A program made the translations under genes and the position numbers. From Clostridia bacterium (lineage in GTDB: Bacteria; Bacillota; Clostridia; Peptostreptococcales; Anaerovoracaceae): DNA of 59,422 nucleotides. The stretch lies in assembly GCA_910575405.1 (NCBI GenBank), contig CAJTER010000030.1, positions 1 to 59,422 of the forward strand. The letters are read 5' to 3'. Shown in pieces: positions 51,435 through 59,422 of this stretch (position 1 is the first letter of the stretch; each line of letters opens with the position of its first letter). Under the pieces are notes generated by a model. That model did no database searches, was not told where the DNA came from, and was given only the letters and a program-made list of their open reading frames with translations.

Positions 51435-54400
51435 TTACCTGCGGTTTCGTTTGTGCTTTCTGCGAATCGCCCAGATTGCTGCGCCGCCCGCAGCCAGCAG
51501 CAGCCCTGCAAGCGGCAGCAGCGGAAAAGCATCGCCCGTCTGAACCGCCGTGTGGGTCAGGCTCCTGTTTTGGACCGTTACCGTAATCTGCTCCCCTTTA
51601 TGGCGAAGCTTCAGATACCGCCAGGAACCGGTGTTCGTATAGCCCTTTGGTGCCTGCAGCTCTTTGTAATAGTAGCTTCCCGGCTCCAGCTCTTCAAAGA
51701 TCATCCGGCCTTTGGAATCGGACGTCTGCTTCTTCAGAAGCCGCTTGTCCGCATCATAGAGGCCAAATACGGCACCTTCCAGATCCCTTCCATCTGAGGC
51801 AGAAACCTTATGAATGGTAAAGGTGGTCGGTTTTGTCCGGTTGGTGATGGTGCACTTGACGATTTCTCCATCTTCTTTGATGGTAAAGGGGTGCAGCTTG
51901 CGATCCAGCACATAGCCTTCTGGAGCGGCCGTTTCCCGAAAATAGTAGCTTCCGGGCCGGAGCTGTTCAAAGGTTACGATTCCCTTCACATCCGTTTTGC
52001 CGGATTGGAGCTGTTTTTTGTCTTGGTCATAGAGGGTAATCGTTGCTCCGGGAAGCGGAGCTGCGTCTGCCACATCGGTTTTCGTAATCTGCACGCCGCC
52101 CTCCATGGGCCGGTTGGTGATGCTGCATTTGACAATTTCTCCATGCGCTTTGATTTCAAAGGGATGCAGCCTGCTGTCCAGCACATACCCTTCCGGAGCT
52201 GCTGTTTCTTTGAGGAAATATTGCCCCACTGGCAGCTGCGGGAAACGGATGTTTCCCTTTGCGTCCGTTTCACCGGAGGCCACCAGCTCCTTCTTTGCAT
52301 CAAACAGTTCGATCCGTGCGCCAGGGAGGACTTTGCCGGTAGCCAGATCCGTTTTCGTCAACTCCGCTTCGCCCATGCCCAGCTCATTGACAATGGTCAC
52401 GGATGCTTCGGTTACCGCGGCATCCTGCCCGCCATACTCTAGCTTCACGGTTTTCATCAGGCCGTCCTTCGGAATCTGGTAAGCGGAGGCATCTGCCTCT
52501 ACAAAGCCGTCTTGAATCTGCTCTTTGGGAACGGAAGCGGCAAAATCCTGCAGCGCCCACTGCTGCGCTTCGGTGTAGGAGAACTCCGGATCTCCCTTTG
52601 GGATTTCAAAATATCGCTGCTGCTCGTTCATGACATAACGGGCCGTCAGCTTCTTCCCCAGGGCCGCCGTAAAGGCATCTTTTTCTTCCTGCCCCGGAGG
52701 CCGGTTATCGGCTCGCAGCGCCGCATCCACCCAGCGCTCCAAAATGGAGGCGATATCCGCATCCGTCAGCGAATAGGTCCGTTCTTTCTCGTAAATTCCG
52801 GTCTCCAGAATCTGATAGCTTCCCAGATACTGGGGTTTGCTGGCTGCTTTTCCCGCTTCATCCGTCAGAAGGGTTTCCACCTCCTGACCTTTTTGGTAAT
52901 GCACGGTGCCGTCTCCGGTCACGATATCTTCAGCTGCCCGCAGTTTGAACTGGACAAAGGCCATGGGACGGTTCTGAAGCTCTTTCCCTCTATCCGTCTT
53001 TGCCAGCACCTGTCCATATTTCTGCAGATGCAGGATGCCTTTCTGCGGCGTATCCTTCAGGACCACTTTCACAATCTCACCCGGTTTCGTATCCGAAGTC
53101 ACCTGAAACGGCACCGGCTCACTCTCCCGCACATAGCCGTTTGGAGCCTTCACTTCCGTAACCGCATAGCTTCCGGCCTGAATGGTCTCCGGACTTCTAG
53201 CAATGCCGTCTGCTCCTGTTACAAAGGTGTCGATGGTTTCATGCTGATCGTTTCGCTGGGTCACCAGGCGGCCCTTTTCGTCCCGCACCTGAAACTGAAT
53301 CCCGGCCTCTTTCACCGGTTTTCCGCTTTCCGCATCCACCTTTTCAATGGCAAACCGGTTCTGCGCCGGCTTGTTGACCAGGTCGATGGTTTTGGTTTCC
53401 GGATCTCCGTTTTCCTTTGCCGTAATCGTGATGGTAAAATCCTTGACTGCCCAGTTGGTGTTGTCTTTCGTTGCCTGCTGCACCAGATACTCGCCTACCG
53501 GCAGCTCCTTGCTCTGAGCAGCTCCCTCCTGATTCGTGGTCAGCGTGTCGCGAAAGAGCTCCGGCACATCTTCAAACTTCCAGCCCTTGCCTGCGTACTG
53601 CGCATCCCAGATGCGAAAGACAACGCCCTGTTCCCGGTGAATGACCGAGGATTCGATGCTGGTATCCGGGTCAATCCACAGCTTGTTCAGCTGCATGCGG
53701 CCTTTTTTCGTCACATTGGAGAGAGCTCTTTCCGGCAGCTGATGTGTTTCTCCTCCGGTAATGGAAAAGGTGGTGCTGGCCTTCTCCCGGTAGCGGCTGT
53801 CCTGCGCGGTCTCGCGGATGGTATAGGGGCCTCCTGCCAGAAGCTCGATTTTGGTGGCTCCGTTCTCATCCGTCAGTTCTCCCTTGCGGTTTACCTGCAG
53901 CCGAATCGGATCCGGCATGCCGTTTCCGGTAATTTGAAACCGCAGATGCTCGTACACATTCTGAAGGCCATCCTTTGCCTTTGCTTCATCTTCGCAGTAT
54001 TTTTTGCCTTGCAGGAAGCCCCAGGAAACCCAGTGCACGGACAGGGACACGCTTCCCGTATCGCCTTTTCCGCAAAAAAAGATATTCTGTTTTCCGCTGA
54101 TGGCAATGAGGTAGGGAGAAAAGGAGGCCAGGCTGCCTTCCAAAGTTCCGCTCTTCCAGGTTCCGCTTACGGATTTAGGGGCGGTCAGGTAGAAGGAATC
54201 CCCACCGTAGATCTTCACCGTTTTTCCGGAAGCAAAGGTTTTGGTTGCTCCATCGGAAGTCCTGTGCAGGGTGCAGTTCTTTGGCACGGTCAGGCTGATC
54301 CGATTGTCCTCGTGGGTATTCAGCTTGATGGATGGAGTCTTCTGCCGGCTCTTGTCCCAGTCCCACACAGCGTCCACCTGGCTTTTGGAAAAGGAAAGGC

Positions 54401-55103
54401 TGGTGTCCGTCGGTGCATCGGGAAGAGTCTCCACATAGTCGGCCACTTTCACCACCAGGCGCTTGGTCTCTGCTGATACGCCTAAAAAGGCGTCGCTGCT
54501 CATGGAGCCTTTGTCATAGAGATACGATAAAATCATGTGACAGAGGGCATAAGCGCTGTCGTCATCTTCCCAGTCATCGTCTTTGTCTTTTTTGGAGACA
54601 TAGGCCTGGACCTTTTTGGCATAGCCCGGATAGCCGTACATGTAGTACAGGGCTTTCACCATGGCCCGGTTTCCGAATTCCGTTGCCGTATGGGTGCCTT
54701 CTGCCGGTGGGGTTTCCTTGGGCTGAATGCAATAGGCGACTACTTTTTTGCCTCGAAATTCACAGCGGTAATTGCGGGTGAAAAAGTCCTCGTAATAGAT
54801 TTTTTTGCTGTAGGTCAGCTTCACCTTCATCTCGTCCGCATCCTGAGAAGCCGCCTGGGCCAGAGCGGAGGATTCAAAGAGCACGGCTCCCTGGCTGGCT
54901 TTCAGCTCCTGCATAGTCTGCCGGGCTACCGCATCGCCCGGGATAAGCTCCATGCCCTCCTGCTGCGTAAGCTGCGGCTCTTCCTCTGCCGCGTGGACCG
55001 GCTCTGCCAGAAGGGGCGGAAGCAGCCCCAGCAGCAGGGATAACAGCAGCACAAGCACGATGGCTCGCTGTCTCAGGATCGTTTGGTTGGTTCGTTGGTT
55101 CAC
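51435..55103 (-). CDS. Large Cna-B/SpaA-type surface adhesin with thioester domain
   Basis: A secreted, wall-associated protein of about 1222 residues. The signal peptide (AIVLVLLLSLLLGLLPPLLA, cut likely after VHA) is followed by a thioester-type domain with VVAYCIQPKETPPAEGTHTA. A series of Cna-B/SpaA domains follows, each starting like GILHLQKY, AELTKTDLATGKVLPGARIE, VQITKTDVADAAPLPGATIT or FTIHKVSASDGRDLEGAVFG and ending near ETAAPEGYVLD. The C-terminus has a span (FPLLPLAGLLLAAGGAAIWA) and a basic tail; a canonical LPxTG is replaced by VQTGD. It probably promotes cell contact during transfer. The GTG at 55103 follows GGAGGTAACACT. Confidence 0.85.
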   Translation of the reverse strand: MNQRTNQTILRQRAIVLVLLLSLLLGLLPPLLAEPVHAAEEEPQLTQQEGMELIPGDAVARQTMQELKASQGAVLFESSALAQAASQDADEMKVKLTYSKKIYYEDFFTRNYRCEFRGKKVVAYCIQPKETPPAEGTHTATEFGNRAMVKALYYMYGYPGYAKKVQAYVSKKDKDDDWEDDDSAYALCHMILSYLYDKGSMSSDAFLGVSAETKRLVVKVADYVETLPDAPTDTSLSFSKSQVDAVWDWDKSRQKTPSIKLNTHEDNRISLTVPKNCTLHRTSDGATKTFASGKTVKIYGGDSFYLTAPKSVSGTWKSGTLEGSLASFSPYLIAISGKQNIFFCGKGDTGSVSLSVHWVSWGFLQGKKYCEDEAKAKDGLQNVYEHLRFQITGNGMPDPIRLQVNRKGELTDENGATKIELLAGGPYTIRETAQDSRYREKASTTFSITGGETHQLPERALSNVTKKGRMQLNKLWIDPDTSIESSVIHREQGVVFRIWDAQYAGKGWKFEDVPELFRDTLTTNQEGAAQSKELPVGEYLVQQATKDNTNWAVKDFTITITAKENGDPETKTIDLVNKPAQNRFAIEKVDAESGKPVKEAGIQFQVRDEKGRLVTQRNDQHETIDTFVTGADGIARSPETIQAGSYAVTEVKAPNGYVRESEPVPFQVTSDTKPGEIVKVVLKDTPQKGILHLQKYGQVLAKTDRGKELQNRPMAFVQFKLRAAEDIVTGDGTVHYQKGQEVETLLTDEAGKAASKPQYLGSYQILETGIYEKERTYSLTDADIASILERWVDAALRADNRPPGQEEKDAFTAALGKKLTARYVMNEQQRYFEIPKGDPEFSYTEAQQWALQDFAASVPKEQIQDGFVEADASAYQIPKDGLMKTVKLEYGGQDAAVTEASVTIVNELGMGEAELTKTDLATGKVLPGARIELFDAKKELVASGETDAKGNIRFPQLPVGQYFLKETAAPEGYVLDSRLHPFEIKAHGEIVKCSITNRPMEGGVQITKTDVADAAPLPGATITLYDQDKKQLQSGKTDVKGIVTFEQLRPGSYYFRETAAPEGYVLDRKLHPFTIKEDGEIVKCTITNRTKPTTFTIHKVSASDGRDLEGAVFGLYDADKRLLKKQTSDSKGRMIFEELEPGSYYYKELQAPKGYTNTGSWRYLKLRHKGEQITVTVQNRSLTHTAVQTGDAFPLLPLAGLLLAAGGAAIWAIRRKHKRNRR

Positions 55104-55123
55104 AGTGTTACCTCCAAATACAT

Positions 55124-55157
55124 AAAAAAAGACCTCTTGCATTGAACAAAGAGGTTC
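55124..55157 (-). terminator. Terminator between parB and the adhesin gene
   Basis: GAACCTCTT and AAGAGGTC form an eight-base stem around an 11-base loop, followed on the minus strand by seven T residues. It ends only about 20 bases before the adhesin start, so it may act as an attenuator for the adhesin as well as ending the parAB transcript. Confidence 0.75.
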
Positions 55158-55284
55158 TCCAGAACAATGGTTTTTCTTTCGGCTGGTAGTCAGCTGGTAT
55201 CCGGGGGGGTGAGGTGTGGAGAGGGGGGAGCCGGCCTGAGCCTGCTTCCCTACTGCTGCGCCTTCCTTCCCCTTGGCGGAAGGC

Positions 55285-56220
55285 TTACCGCTCCCGGGAT
55301 CGTTCCCGCTTTCGATACCACTCCAGCGCTTTGACGATGGTCTCTTCCATCTGTTTGCGGGAGGTTCCTTTGGGAAAATATTTTCGGATCCGCTCCTGCG
55401 GAATCTTCAGTTGCTCCTTCTGGTTGGGCTTCTGTTCTGCCAGAAGGGCCCCGATGGTTCCTTCATCCAGCTTCCCTTCTTCGGCCAGATGCCGCAGTTT
55501 GATGGCCTGTACATGGCTGGGGCTGCAGTCCTCCAGCTCCATGGCTTCCAGCAGCATCTCCTGCTGCTTCTCGGTCAGGTACGAGAGCTCCACCGCCGGC
55601 CGCAGGGCCATAGTTCCCGCATCCACCCGCTCTAACAACGGCGGAATCAGGTGGGTCAGGCGGATATATTTCCGGATTTGCTCATGACTTTCTCCCGTTT
55701 GTTCCGCTAATATCTGCCGGGAAGTTTTTTTCTCAGACTTCTGCAACAGTGTTGCCGAAGTTAAATCCGTCCGCTGCCCCTGCCGCTTCATGGCCTCCAG
55801 CTTCATTTTGTAGGCGAAGGCTTTTTCCGAGGGCAGGATCGTTTCCCGCTGCAGATTGGAATCCACCATCACCAGAATAGCTTCATCATCTGTCAGGCTG
55901 CGCACAATGCAGGGAAGCTTCGTGCGGCCCGCCAGTTCACTGGCCCGCTTTCTCCGGTGCCCGGCTACCATTTCATAGCTGCCGTCCTCTCTGGGCCGCA
56001 CCAGCACCGGCACCAGTACGCCATACTCCCGGATGCTGCCGGCCATCTCTTCCATGGCCTCGTCCATGCGGACCTGAAAGGGGTGACCGGGGAAATCATG
56101 GATGTCCGACAGGGGCAGCTCCCGAATATGCTCCTGCTGCCGCAGATCCCGCTCTTCCTGCGTGGTAAAGAGATCATCGACTGCGGGAAGCGCGAAGGGA
56201 ATCCCGTTTCTTTTCGTCAC
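55285..56220 (-). CDS. parB: ParB-family partition protein
   Basis: A 311-residue ParB/Spo0J-type protein. The N-terminal nuclease-like CTP-binding domain has IRELPLSDIHDFPGHPFQVR, REYGVLVPVLVRPRED and EMVAGHRRKRASELAGR. A helix-turn-helix follows (LLQKSEKKTSRQILAEQTGE, SHEQIRKYIRLTHLIPPLL). It binds a centromere-like site and works with ParA to keep the excised circle. The start is a GTG at 56220 after AGGGAGGTGCTCAGAA, overlapping parA by 47 bases. No parS repeat was identified. Confidence 0.9.
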   Translation of the reverse strand: MTKRNGIPFALPAVDDLFTTQEERDLRQQEHIRELPLSDIHDFPGHPFQVRMDEAMEEMAGSIREYGVLVPVLVRPREDGSYEMVAGHRRKRASELAGRTKLPCIVRSLTDDEAILVMVDSNLQRETILPSEKAFAYKMKLEAMKRQGQRTDLTSATLLQKSEKKTSRQILAEQTGESHEQIRKYIRLTHLIPPLLERVDAGTMALRPAVELSYLTEKQQEMLLEAMELEDCSPSHVQAIKLRHLAEEGKLDEGTIGALLAEQKPNQKEQLKIPQERIRKYFPKGTSRKQMEETIVKALEWYRKRERSRER

Positions 56221-57001
56221 TTCTGAGCACCTCCCTGGTAAACATCCGGTATGCCTCTGCCGCCGGGCTTCCCCGGTCATAAGCGTAGAGACTGGTCCCA
56301 GCAGCGCTGACCTCCGCCGCCTTGATGGCCACCGGAATGATGGACTGGTAGATGGGAATCGAGTTCCCGTAGTTATTGTGAAGACTTTCTGCCGTGGCTT
56401 TTGCCAGATTGGTCCGCATATCCGCCAAGGTCAGCAGCACGCCCTCCACCTTCAGCTCCGGATTGATCTGCCGCTGCACTTTGCCAATGGTCCGCATCAG
56501 CTGGGTCATACCCTTCAGCGGCAGATAGTGGGCCTGCACTGGAACGATAACGCTGTCCGCGGCAGCCAGAGCGTTAATGGTCAGCATCCCCAGACTGGGC
56601 ATACAGTCGATGAGGATATATTCGTAGTCCTTCCTTAGATTCTGCAGGCAGGACTTCATGGTAAACTCCCGGCTCATGGCATTCACCAACAGCATTTCCA
56701 TGCCCGACAGTTCGATGCTGGCCGGCAGCAGATCCACTCCTTCCTTATGGTGCAGAATGCCCTCCCTTGCATCTATGGGCGCATCCCGAATCTGATGCTC
56801 CATGTGGGTTGCCAGGGTCACAGGCAGTGCGTCGGTATCCCACCAGCCAAGACAGGTGGTCAGATCCCCTTGCGGGTCTCCGTCTACTAACAGCACCTGT
56901 TTCCCCGCGCGGGCAAGGCCGGCTCCCAGATTCACGGCAGTGGTGGTTTTTCCAGTTCCTCCCTTTTGGTTGGCAATGGCGATTACCTTACATGGCTGCA
57001 T
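56174..57001 (-). CDS. parA: ParA-family ATPase
   Basis: A 275-residue deviant-Walker ATPase. Walker A' is IANQKGGTGKTTTAVNLG, Walker B ILIDCMPSLGMLTINAL and the A'' strand VLLVDGDPQGDLTTCLG. It moves ParB-bound DNA on the nucleoid. It is the first gene of the minus-strand operon at the right end of the ICE, which also contains the adhesin and transfer genes further along. The ATG at 57001 follows AAAGGAGG; the spacing is rather long (12 bases). Confidence 0.93.
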   Translation of the reverse strand: MQPCKVIAIANQKGGTGKTTTAVNLGAGLARAGKQVLLVDGDPQGDLTTCLGWWDTDALPVTLATHMEHQIRDAPIDAREGILHHKEGVDLLPASIELSGMEMLLVNAMSREFTMKSCLQNLRKDYEYILIDCMPSLGMLTINALAAADSVIVPVQAHYLPLKGMTQLMRTIGKVQRQINPELKVEGVLLTLADMRTNLAKATAESLHNNYGNSIPIYQSIIPVAIKAAEVSAAGTSLYAYDRGSPAAEAYRMFTREVLRSDEKKRDSLRASRSR

Positions 57002-57296
57002 GATCGCATTCTTCCTCCTTTCCAAAAATAGGAATAGCTGCTTCCGGAATTGGAAACAGCTATGTAAAAAACCTTGACTATCAGGATATATGAAGTTATG
57101 TCTGAATAACATTCTCCGCATTCTTCCCGGATATTCTGCGATAAAAAGAACCGCGCAGACTTCGCAAAAAAACGAGGCGAAGTTTGATCCCCTAGTTGGG
57201 GAATGCTCTTTCCCCAACTCTACCCCCAAAAAATCCCCCAACTTCTGCCAAAAATGCGACGATTTTTGATAAATCACGTCATCCGCTCCGGGCACT
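57002..57296. other. Control region upstream of parA, right end of the ICE
   Basis: About 295 bases without a gene. It holds a perfect 10-bp hairpin, AGTTGGGGAA/TTCCCCAACT with a six-base loop near 57196-57221, and several C-rich and A-rich runs. A parA promoter and integrase arm sites are expected here but cannot be assigned with confidence. Confidence 0.5.
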
Positions 57297-57338
57297 AAAA
57301 AACCCCTGAACGCCTTGATTTTCGGTGGTTTCAGGGGT
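57297..57338 (-). terminator. tsf terminator supplied by the ICE
   Basis: On the minus strand ACCCCTGAA and TTCAGGGGT form a nine-base stem followed by six T residues. It lies 25 bases after the tsf stop but on the ICE side of the attachment site. The inserted element therefore carries the terminator that now ends the rpsB-tsf transcript. The distal 45 bases are repeated outside attL. Confidence 0.85.
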
Positions 57339-57359
57339 CTTTCTACATCTTATCTCAAA
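57315..57359. repeat. 45-base repeat next to attR (right copy)
   Basis: It matches 3101-3145 at 44 of 45 positions. It includes the distal terminator arm and TTATCTCAAA, and ends four bases before the attachment core. Confidence 0.85.
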
Positions 57360-57362
57360 TGA

Positions 57363-57389
57363 CTATTTTTTAGCCGCTGCTGCCTGCTG
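57363..57389. other. Right attachment site (attR) in the 3' end of tsf
   Basis: Identical over 27 bases to 3237-3263. In the tsf frame it encodes the C-terminal QQAAAAKK and the TAG stop, so integration leaves the protein unchanged. Confidence 0.88.
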
Positions 57390-58289
57390 TGCGGCCACTT
57401 CTGCGGCAAAGTCTTCTTCCTTTTTCTCAATGCCTTCGCCTACTTCAAAGCGAACCATTGCAGCGACTTTCATGTCCTTGCCCAGTTCTTTTCCGGCTTC
57501 GTCCACGTACTGTTTTACAGTCAGGTCGCCGTTTTTAACGAACTTCTGGTCAACTAAGCAGACTTCCTTTAAGATTGCCTTTACCTTGCCTGGGATGATT
57601 CTTTCCAGCATGTTTTCCGGCTTTCCTTCGTTGAGGAGCTGCTGCTTTGCGATTTCCTTTTCGGATTCCAGCCATGCAGGATCAACCTGGGACTCGTCTA
57701 AGAATTTTGGATTCATGGACGCAACCTGCATTGCCACGTCTTTACCGGTTACCTGGATTTCTTCTGCCGTTGCTTCTGTTTCCAGACCGACGATTACGCC
57801 GATGGTGCCGCCGCCGTGAATGTATCCAGTGTAAACAACGCCCGGTTCATCCATTTTCTGGAATCTTCTGATGTTCATGTTTTCGCCGATTGTGGCGATC
57901 TTGTTGTTGAGAGCATCCTGAACGGTGCCTTCGCCTTCGTAAGGGAGAGCCATAAATGCGTCCATGTCTGCTGCATCGGATTCCAAGGCCATTTTAGCCA
58001 GTGTATCTACAAATGTGACAAATTCTTCGTTCTTTGCAACAAAGTCTGTTTCGGAATTTACTTCCACGATTGCAGCGGATTTTCCATCTGCTGCGAAGGC
58101 GGTTTTAACAAGACCCATTGCCGCAATTCTGCCAGCTTTTTTGGCGGCCTTAGCAAGGCCTTTTTCTCTCAGCAGTTCAATCGCTTTGTCGATGTCGCCA
58201 TCGGTTTCTACTAATACTTTTTTACAGTCCATCATGCCTGCGCCTGTCATTTCGCGCAGTTCTTTTACTAATTTTGCTGTTACAGCCAT
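57363..58289 (-). CDS. tsf: Translation elongation factor Ts
   Basis: A 308-residue EF-Ts, the nucleotide exchange factor for EF-Tu. The N-terminal UBA-like segment (VKELREMTGAGMMDCKKVLV) and the signature ALREM...MDCKKAL-type region are present. KKAGRIAAMGLVKTAF, VEVNSETDFVAKNEEFV and QVASMNPKFLDESQV mark the core. The tail is an Ala/Lys-rich QQAAAAKK. It follows rpsB with 26 bases between them. Its last codons and stop form the ICE attachment core. The start follows GAGGAGGATACAGA. Confidence 0.97.
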   Translation of the reverse strand: MAVTAKLVKELREMTGAGMMDCKKVLVETDGDIDKAIELLREKGLAKAAKKAGRIAAMGLVKTAFAADGKSAAIVEVNSETDFVAKNEEFVTFVDTLAKMALESDAADMDAFMALPYEGEGTVQDALNNKIATIGENMNIRRFQKMDEPGVVYTGYIHGGGTIGVIVGLETEATAEEIQVTGKDVAMQVASMNPKFLDESQVDPAWLESEKEIAKQQLLNEGKPENMLERIIPGKVKAILKEVCLVDQKFVKNGDLTVKQYVDEAGKELGKDMKVAAMVRFEVGEGIEKKEEDFAAEVAAQQAAAAKK

Positions 58290-58315
58290 CTTCTGTATCC
58301 TCCTCGATTCTTCGA

Positions 58316-59107
58316 TTATTCTTCTGTTTCTGCTGCTTCGTCAGCCTTTGCTTCTGCTTCCTCTTCAGGAACTTCCTGCTCAGCAGCTTCTGTGGAGCCC
58401 TCTGTTTCTCCTTCGTCAAAGCTTTCGCCCTGATTTGCTTCGATAACAGCATCTGCCATCTTTCCTGCGATGAGTTTTACCGCACGAATTGCGTCATCGT
58501 TTGCAGGAATGATGTAATCTACATCATCTGGATCACAGTTTGTATCTACAATTCCTACGATTGGAATTCCAAGGATTCTTGCTTCTTTAACCGCAATTTT
58601 TTCCTTCTTCGGATCTACGATAAAGATAGCCCCCGGCATGCCCTTCATGTCTTTGATTCCGCCCAGGAATTTTTCCAGCTTTTCCAACTCCAGTCTCAGC
58701 TTGCTGACTTCCTTTTTGGACAGCTTTTCGAATGTGCCGTCTTCTTCCATTGCCTGGATATCACGCAGTCTCTTAATTCTTGCGGAAATGGTCTTGTAGT
58801 TTGTCAGCATTCCGCCCAGCCATCTCTGGTTTACGTAGAACTGTCCGCATCTCTTTGCTTCGTCTACGATTGCGGCCTGTGCCTGCTTTTTCGTTCCTAC
58901 GAACAGAACCGGTTTTCCGGAAGCTCCTACTTCTTTCATGAATTCATAAGCTTCCTCGATCTTCTTTACCGTTTTCTGCAGGTCGATGATATAAATTCCG
59001 TTTCTTTCTGTAAAGATATACGGAGCCATTTTCGGATTCCATCTTCTCGTCTGATGTCCAAAATGTACGCCTGCTTCAAGTAATTGTTTCATTGAAATTA
59101 CTGCCAT
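58316..59107 (-). CDS. rpsB: Ribosomal protein S2
   Basis: A 263-residue small-subunit ribosomal protein. It starts [20 protein letters not shown] and has [36 protein letters not shown] and [20 protein letters not shown], all typical of bacterial S2. A C-terminal Glu/Ala-rich tail ([16 protein letters not shown]) is a common extension in Clostridia. The start at 59107 follows CAGGAGGAAAAAAAC. It is co-transcribed with tsf from the promoter at 59244-59272; the ~135-base leader may be the site of S2 autoregulation. Confidence 0.97.
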   Translation of the reverse strand: MAVISMKQLLEAGVHFGHQTRRWNPKMAPYIFTERNGIYIIDLQKTVKKIEEAYEFMKEVGASGKPVLFVGTKKQAQAAIVDEAKRCGQFYVNQRWLGGMLTNYKTISARIKRLRDIQAMEEDGTFEKLSKKEVSKLRLELEKLEKFLGGIKDMKGMPGAIFIVDPKKEKIAVKEARILGIPIVGIVDTNCDPDDVDYIIPANDDAIRAVKLIAGKMADAVIEANQGESFDEGETEGSTEAAEQEVPEEEAEAKADEAAETEE

Positions 59108-59243
59108 GTTTTTTTCCTCCTGGTTTTCTGCCTCCACTGCATCTTTTCCTAAATGAGACCGGAGAGCCGGCACCTTCTTTTAAGTAACACAGTGTGCGTA
59201 ATAATAAATTTGTTTGCTCCCTTTTGGGACACAACTGGAATTA

Positions 59244-59272
59244 ATTTTACTATATTTTTGTTGGAATTGCAA
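59244..59272 (-). promoter_or_regulatory. Promoter of rpsB-tsf
   Basis: On the minus strand TTGCAA (59267-59272) and TAAAAT (59244-59249) are separated by 17 bases, a normal vegetative promoter, in a very AT-rich stretch. Transcription would start near 59237, giving a leader of about 130 bases. Confidence 0.72.
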
Positions 59273-59343
59273 GGAAATTCACAGATTTTCTCCGTCTTTT
59301 TTTCCTGTGAAGTGAAAAGTTAACTTCCACATCTAAGGGGTGC

Positions 59344-59376
59344 AAGTGGAAGTTAGTCTTTCCCCAACTTCCACTT
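59344..59376. terminator. Perfect 11-bp hairpin upstream of rpsB
   Basis: AAGTGGAAGTT and AACTTCCACTT pair perfectly around an 11-base loop, with a further partial copy (AACTTCCAC) at about 59315. No T tract follows on either side. It probably terminates the gene beyond the right edge of the window or is a small repeat. Confidence 0.5.
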
Positions 59377-59422
59377 GAAATCAAGTGGCACTTAGCCTTA
59401 CACTTTCTTTATGGGCAGATGC

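Noticed and set aside
1-59422. CRISPR arrays, tRNA or rRNA genes
   Set aside because: No regularly spaced repeats of CRISPR type and no tRNA or rRNA signature was noticed on either strand by eye; a covariance-model scan would settle this.

Overview
The window is bacterial DNA of the Bacillota (Clostridia) type. It has rpsB-tsf in the usual order, strong AGGAGG-type ribosome binding sites, and a conjugative element of the Tn1549/CTn class common in gut Clostridia. The sequence alone does not name the genus.

Layout. (1) 1-3236 is a small, rearranged left flank. It holds an XRE regulator, an SDR oxidoreductase behind a MerR-type promoter with a 19-bp spacer, a MerR gene cut off after 16 codons by an IS3-family element, and the last ~39 codons of a large serine recombinase on the far side of that IS. 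(2) 3237-57389 is an integrative conjugative element (ICE) of about 54 kb. It is bounded by identical 27-bp direct repeats, and the right repeat is the 3' end of tsf including its stop codon. (3) 57363-59422 is host core: tsf, rpsB, their promoter and leader.

Inside the ICE, left to right: a GNAT-like gene fragment, a RelBE-type toxin-antitoxin pair and a Shedu-like (SduA/DUF4263) protein; the tyrosine integrase and a small excisionase; an orphan MazF and a sigma-like factor. Next is a cargo island of about 11 kb, all on the minus strand: agrB-agrD, an ABC exporter, an ABC immunity-type transporter, a lipoprotein, a five-cysteine RiPP precursor, a SPASM radical SAM enzyme, and an AgrC/AgrA-like two-component system. 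After it come a second tyrosine recombinase, a broken AbiEi-like gene and two very AT-rich convergent genes (a large NTPase and a D-Ala-D-Ala-ligase-like ATP-grasp enzyme). From 26.6 to 57.0 kb is the GC-rich conjugation and maintenance module: lysozyme/CHAP hydrolase, VirB4, PrgI, TrbL-like, Maff2, VirD4, ArdC-like, DUF3801, relaxase, MobC, DUF5688, RadC, primase-like, a giant methylase/helicase, a Cna-B adhesin, ParB and ParA.

How it works together. The two promoters that serve agrD-agrB and the radical SAM/RiPP operon share the same direct-repeat boxes, with exactly 27 nt to the same -10 sequence. This predicts that one Agr quorum-sensing circuit switches on both its own signal and the peptide product. 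The giant helicase gene is split at its Walker A motif by a group II intron, so making that protein should depend on splicing. A TnpV-like protein with its own strong ribosome binding site is encoded in another frame inside the same gene.

Best candidates for something undescribed: the quorum-controlled Cys-rich RiPP island; the hairpin-linked recombinase unit with a recombinase-less second copy at 22.7 kb; the NTPase/ATP-grasp pair that shares a 19-nt leader box; and the overprinted TnpV gene.
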